Assembly: GCA_019418305.1 (NCBI GenBank)
Contig: DYCA01000006.1
Location: 1 to 8,462 of the forward strand
Direction: 5' to 3'
Source: Clostridiales bacterium
GTDB taxonomy: Bacteria > Bacillota > Clostridia > Oscillospirales > Butyricicoccaceae
DNA length: 8,462 nucleotides
Shown: one piece after another, positions 5,719-8,462 of the stretch
Numbering within the stretch: the stretch's first letter is position 1
Layout of the letters: the number at the start of each line of letters is the position of its first letter
Translations under genes and position numbers: made by a program
Notes under the pieces: generated by a model
What the model was told of the DNA's origin: nothing
Seen by the model: the letters and a program-made list of their open reading frames with translations, nothing else
Databases searched by the model: none

Positions 5719-6541
5719 AATGATTACGCAGGCCGTCATGCAGCGCCTGCATAGCCAAGAGCTGCCGCTCGACATACCGGTGGAGGCCTCCGCACGTCAT
5801 GTACATTTGACCGGTGAGGCAGTGCAGGCGCTTTTCGGCGCAGGCGCCCGCCTGACCCCTAAGCGGCCGCTGTCCCAGCCCGGCCAGTTTCTCAGCGAAG
5901 AACGGGTGCGCATCGTCACGCCGAAAGGGGAACTGGCGCACGTGGCCGTGCTCGGTCCCGAACGTTCCGCCGTACAAGTGGAGTTGTCCGCCACCGATGC
6001 CCGCGCACTCGGTCTGCAGGCGCCGGTACGGCTTTCCGGTGATCTGCGGGACGCTGCCGACGTGTATCTCATCGGCCCGAACGGCATGCTCGCCGCACCC
6101 GGCAGCGCCATCATTGCGCAGCCGCATATTCATATCACCCCGCCTGACGCCGCACGCATTCAGGTGCAGGACGGGCAGATCGTCAGCGTCTCGCTCAAAG
6201 GCGCGCGTCCGCTGACGCTGGATGGAGTGGCTGTTCGCGTCAGCAGCCAGGCAGGGCTTGCCATGCACATCGACTGGGACGAGGCCAATGCCTGCCTGCT
6301 TGCCCCTTCGAGCAGCGCGCGCATCCGCGCTGCCGGCATCACCCTTCCACAGTCTACCGCAGCCGATACGCCCGCAGCAGACGCGCCGACCTGCGTCGCG
6401 CAGGAACGTCTGATTACCGAAAGCAAAGCGCGCGCTCTGGTTGCCTGCGGCCAATCTGTACAGGTTGCCCGCACCACCCTGATTACGCCCGCCGCGCAGG
6501 ATGTACTGTTGCATGCCGGCGTAACCGTCATTCGGCTGTAA
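5696..6541 (+). CDS. pduL: Phosphotransacylase PduL with C-terminal extension
   Basis: Microcompartment phosphotransacylase that turns acetyl-CoA and phosphate into acetyl phosphate and recycles CoA in the lumen. Residues 1-18 (QLCEMITQAVMQRL) are a helix like known PduL encapsulation peptides. The two beta-barrel domains keep the di-zinc site: H35 and H37 (RHVHLT), R90 and E96 (ERSAVQVE), H144 and H146 (HIHITP) and H191 (MHIDWDEANA). These match the Rhodopseudomonas PduL residues, as I recall them, at one constant offset of 13. One oddity is Pro143 where Salmonella PduL has Arg in AQRHIH. The protein is 281 residues, about 70 longer than usual. A Ser/Ala/Pro-rich linker (about 204-235) leads to an extra module (239-281, LITESKAR...LITPAAQDVLLHAGVTVI) resembling the EutT/EutQ N-terminus. 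It overlaps eutT by 23 bases and its stop abuts the eutN binding site. Confidence 0.94.
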   Translation: MDQQQLCEMITQAVMQRLHSQELPLDIPVEASARHVHLTGEAVQALFGAGARLTPKRPLSQPGQFLSEERVRIVTPKGELAHVAVLGPERSAVQVELSATDARALGLQAPVRLSGDLRDAADVYLIGPNGMLAAPGSAIIAQPHIHITPPDAARIQVQDGQIVSVSLKGARPLTLDGVAVRVSSQAGLAMHIDWDEANACLLAPSSSARIRAAGITLPQSTAADTPAADAPTCVAQERLITESKARALVACGQSVQVARTTLITPAAQDVLLHAGVTVIRL

Positions 6542-6552
6542 GGAGGCCCGCT

Positions 6553-6855
6553 ATGTTGATCTGCAGAGTCATCGGCCATGTATGGGCGACCAAAAAAGAA
6601 GAAGCCCTCAGTGGCCAAAAGCTGATGGTCGTGCAGGAAGAATGCACCAACGAAAAAAACGGCGCAACCTTTGTCGCGGCCGATTCGGTTGGCGCCGGCA
6701 TTGGAGAGCAGGTTCTGGTTGTCACAGGCAGTACCGCACGCCGTGCACTGGGTACGGATACACTGCCCATTGACAGCGCCATCGTCGGCATCATTGACGA
6801 AATTGAAGTGGCGCAGGCGCAGTCCCGGCGGGTGAACACAGCCGCCCCATCCTGA
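6553..6855 (+). CDS. eutN: Microcompartment vertex protein EutN (BMC-P)
   Basis: EutN/CcmL-family protein whose oligomers, pentamers in most members, cap the vertices of the shell. It has 100 residues, a normal length. The family pattern is visible: start MLICRVIGHVWATKK, then LSGQKLMVVQ (19-28), VAADSVGAGIGEQVLVVTGS (41-60), ARRALG (62-67) and PIDSAIVGIIDEIEV (72-86). The last 14 residues are a polar tail. AAGGAGG at 6540-6546 overlaps the pduL stop and lies 6 bases before the ATG. It lies 11 bases after pduL and 24 before pduS. Confidence 0.95.
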   Translation: MLICRVIGHVWATKKEEALSGQKLMVVQEECTNEKNGATFVAADSVGAGIGEQVLVVTGSTARRALGTDTLPIDSAIVGIIDEIEVAQAQSRRVNTAAPS

Positions 6856-6879
6856 TGCTTGTGAGAGGAGACGCGGAAC

Positions 6880-8244
6880 ATGGAGCTTTGGAAGCAAATA
6901 CAGCAGGCCGGCATTGTTGGATGCGGCGGGGCCGGGTTCCCCACGCATGTCAAATACCAGAGTCAGGCCGATACCCTGATCCTTAACGGCGCGGAATGCG
7001 AACCGCTTCTGCACACGGATCAATATCTCATGCAGCATCACGCAAACGAAATTATCTGCGCTGTCTGCGCCATGCGCGACGCGGTGCAGGCAAAAACGGC
7101 CGTAATCGCGCTCAAGCATCATTATGTTGCACAGATTGATGCTTTACAGCAAGCCATTGCTCAGATAAACGCCGACATCCATCTGCATCTACTTGACAGC
7201 TTTTTCCCCGCCGGAGATGAGCAGACGCTGGTTTTCGAGGTCACCGGACGTGTTGTTCCGCCCGGCGGCCTGCCCGGGCTGGTCGGCTGCGTGGTCAGCA
7301 ACGCCGCTACCGCACTATGTGTCTATGACGCGATGCAGAACCGGCCGTTCACACACAAATATCTGACCGTCACCGGTGCGGTGCGCCGTCCCACTATCGT
7401 CCGTGCCCCAATCGGCACGCCGGTAGCAGATTGTCTGTCCTGCGCCGGCGGCGCAGAAACCGACGAATTTATCGTACTCAACGGCGGTCCGATGATGGGA
7501 AAGCGGCTTTCCCAGTCTGAAGCCATGCGGTCGCATGTCACCAAAACCATGTCCGGGCTCATTGTTCTGCCTCTGTCCAGTGCCATTGCACGCACCGAGC
7601 AAATCTCACTTGAAAGCATGATGAACCGCGCACGCTCCTCCTGCATACAGTGCAGCTACTGCACGCAGCTCTGTCCGCGGCATCTGCTCGGGCATCCGAT
7701 CGAGCCGCATCGCATCATGCGCACTCTTTCCCTGTATGGCAATAATCTGGACGCTGTACTGGATGACCCCGCCATGCGCAACGCGGCGCTTTGCTGCGAA
7801 TGCGGTATCTGCGAGCTTTTTGCCTGCCCGATGCAGCTGCAGCCACGCCGGGTAAACCGATTGGTCAAGCAGCATCTGGCGCAGCAGGGCATTCGCTATC
7901 AGCGGCCCGAACAGACGTGGCAGGCCCGCCCCGAACGCGCAGGCCGTCTTGCCCCCTCCGCCCGGGTTGCCGCGCGGGCCGGTGTCGCCGCCTATTACGA
8001 TATTTCTATCGATACCCTCACGCAGGCAGCTCCGCACACGGTTACACTCGCGCTGCGCCAGCATGTCGGCGCCCCTGCACATCCCATTGTCTCGGTCGGC
8101 GACCGCGTCCATGTCGGCCAGCAGATCGCCGTCTGCCCGTCCGAGCAGTTGGGCGCCCATCTTCATGCGTCAATCGACGGCATTATTACCTCGGTCTCGC
8201 AGAACGCCATCACTATCACATCAGAACAGGGAGGGAATCTGTAA
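6880..8244 (+). CDS. pduS: RnfC-like flavin/Fe-S reductase PduS
   Basis: Electron-transfer protein of 454 residues, described in propanediol microcompartments as a corrinoid reductase that helps regenerate the B12 cofactor. Domains in order: a glycine-rich nucleotide/FMN-binding segment VGCGGAGFPTHVK (13-25) and NGAECEPLL (about 36-44) of the RnfC/Nqo1 type; a middle domain with PPGGLPGLVG and VTGAV (SLBB-like region); two 4Fe-4S motifs, C255-C258-C261-C265-P and C305-C308-C311-C316-P (with an additional C306); and a C-terminal RnfC-type barrel-sandwich segment (SVGDRVHVGQQIA, about residues 406-418). GAGAGGAGA precedes the ATG. The stop overlaps the ATG of the next gene by one base (TAATG), which suggests coupled translation with pduT. 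In this operon it probably supplies electrons to EutT-dependent cobalamin activation or moves electrons through the shell. No membrane segment is evident. Confidence 0.93.
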   Translation: MELWKQIQQAGIVGCGGAGFPTHVKYQSQADTLILNGAECEPLLHTDQYLMQHHANEIICAVCAMRDAVQAKTAVIALKHHYVAQIDALQQAIAQINADIHLHLLDSFFPAGDEQTLVFEVTGRVVPPGGLPGLVGCVVSNAATALCVYDAMQNRPFTHKYLTVTGAVRRPTIVRAPIGTPVADCLSCAGGAETDEFIVLNGGPMMGKRLSQSEAMRSHVTKTMSGLIVLPLSSAIARTEQISLESMMNRARSSCIQCSYCTQLCPRHLLGHPIEPHRIMRTLSLYGNNLDAVLDDPAMRNAALCCECGICELFACPMQLQPRRVNRLVKQHLAQQGIRYQRPEQTWQARPERAGRLAPSARVAARAGVAAYYDISIDTLTQAAPHTVTLALRQHVGAPAHPIVSVGDRVHVGQQIAVCPSEQLGAHLHASIDGIITSVSQNAITITSEQGGNL

Positions 8245-8462
8245 TGGAATCGCTTGGTATTCTGGAAAGCAACAGCATTGCAAAGGGTATTGAAGCCGCA
8301 GACGCCGCGCTCAAGGCCGCGGAGGTTTCCCTGCTGTACGCGCGGCCGGTATGTCCCGGCAAATATTCTATCCTGTTTTATGGTGACGTCGCGGCGGTTG
8401 ACGCCTCTCTTGCGGCCGGTTCTGCCGTTCTGGACAATCATCTGGTCGATTCCGTGTCCATC
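8244..8462 (+). CDS. pduT: PduT-like tandem-BMC shell protein (3' end outside window)
   Basis: The first 73 codons of a shell protein. Residues 3-50 fit the first BMC domain: SLGILESNSIAKGIEAADAAL..., then RPVCPGKYSILFYGDVAAVDASL. The CPGK motif (C37) and the SIAKG motif are characteristic of PduT, a BMC-T trimer that holds a 4Fe-4S cluster at its central pore. The cluster-binding cysteine known in PduT lies in the second domain, beyond the window, so it cannot be checked. The gene overlaps pduS by one base and its ribosome site (AGGGAGGG, about 8228-8235) lies inside pduS. PduS is the known partner of PduT in propanediol compartments, which supports the call. A single-domain BMC-H protein cannot be fully excluded because of the truncation. 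Confidence 0.85.
   Translation, partial: MESLGILESNSIAKGIEAADAALKAAEVSLLYARPVCPGKYSILFYGDVAAVDASLAAGSAVLDNHLVDSVSI

Overview
The window is a tightly packed, single-strand segment of an ethanolamine-utilisation (eut) bacterial microcompartment (BMC) operon. Ten genes are complete or nearly so and an eleventh is cut by the right edge. All are on the + strand and no gap between genes exceeds about 31 bases. No RNA gene, mobile element, CRISPR array or intergenic terminator was seen. The gene content and order, strong AGGAGG-type ribosome binding sites, frequent TTG/GTG starts and high G+C (about 60% by eye) suggest a high-GC anaerobic Firmicute of the Clostridia type. That placement is an inference, because no taxonomic marker is present.

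Layout from left to right: the 3' part of eutB (large subunit of ethanolamine ammonia-lyase), eutC (small subunit), eutL (pseudo-trimeric BMC-T shell protein), eutE (CoA-acylating acetaldehyde dehydrogenase), two nearly identical tandem BMC-H shell genes of EutM type, eutT (corrinoid adenosyltransferase), pduL (phosphotransacylase, with an unusual C-terminal extension), eutN (BMC-P vertex protein), pduS (RnfC-like flavin/Fe-S reductase) and the 5' part of pduT (BMC-T shell protein of the Fe-S type).

How they work together: EutBC splits ethanolamine into acetaldehyde and ammonia using adenosylcobalamin. EutE turns acetaldehyde, CoA and NAD+ into acetyl-CoA and NADH. PduL converts acetyl-CoA to acetyl phosphate and recycles CoA inside the shell. 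EutL, the two EutM copies, EutN and PduT build the shell. EutT makes adenosylcobalamin, and PduS (with PduT as a possible electron conduit) can reduce the corrinoid or exchange electrons across the shell. Three cargo enzymes carry similar short amphipathic helices that look like encapsulation peptides: EutC at the N-terminus, EutE at the C-terminus and PduL at the N-terminus.

The system type is known (a Firmicutes-style eut BMC with Pdu-like parts), so I do not claim a new system. The points most worth a second look are a C-terminal module on PduL that resembles the N-terminus of the neighbouring EutT, a perfect 30-bp palindrome inside eutL, a EutT without the usual metal-binding Cys/His motif, and the tandem EutM copies, whose core differs only at silent sites.
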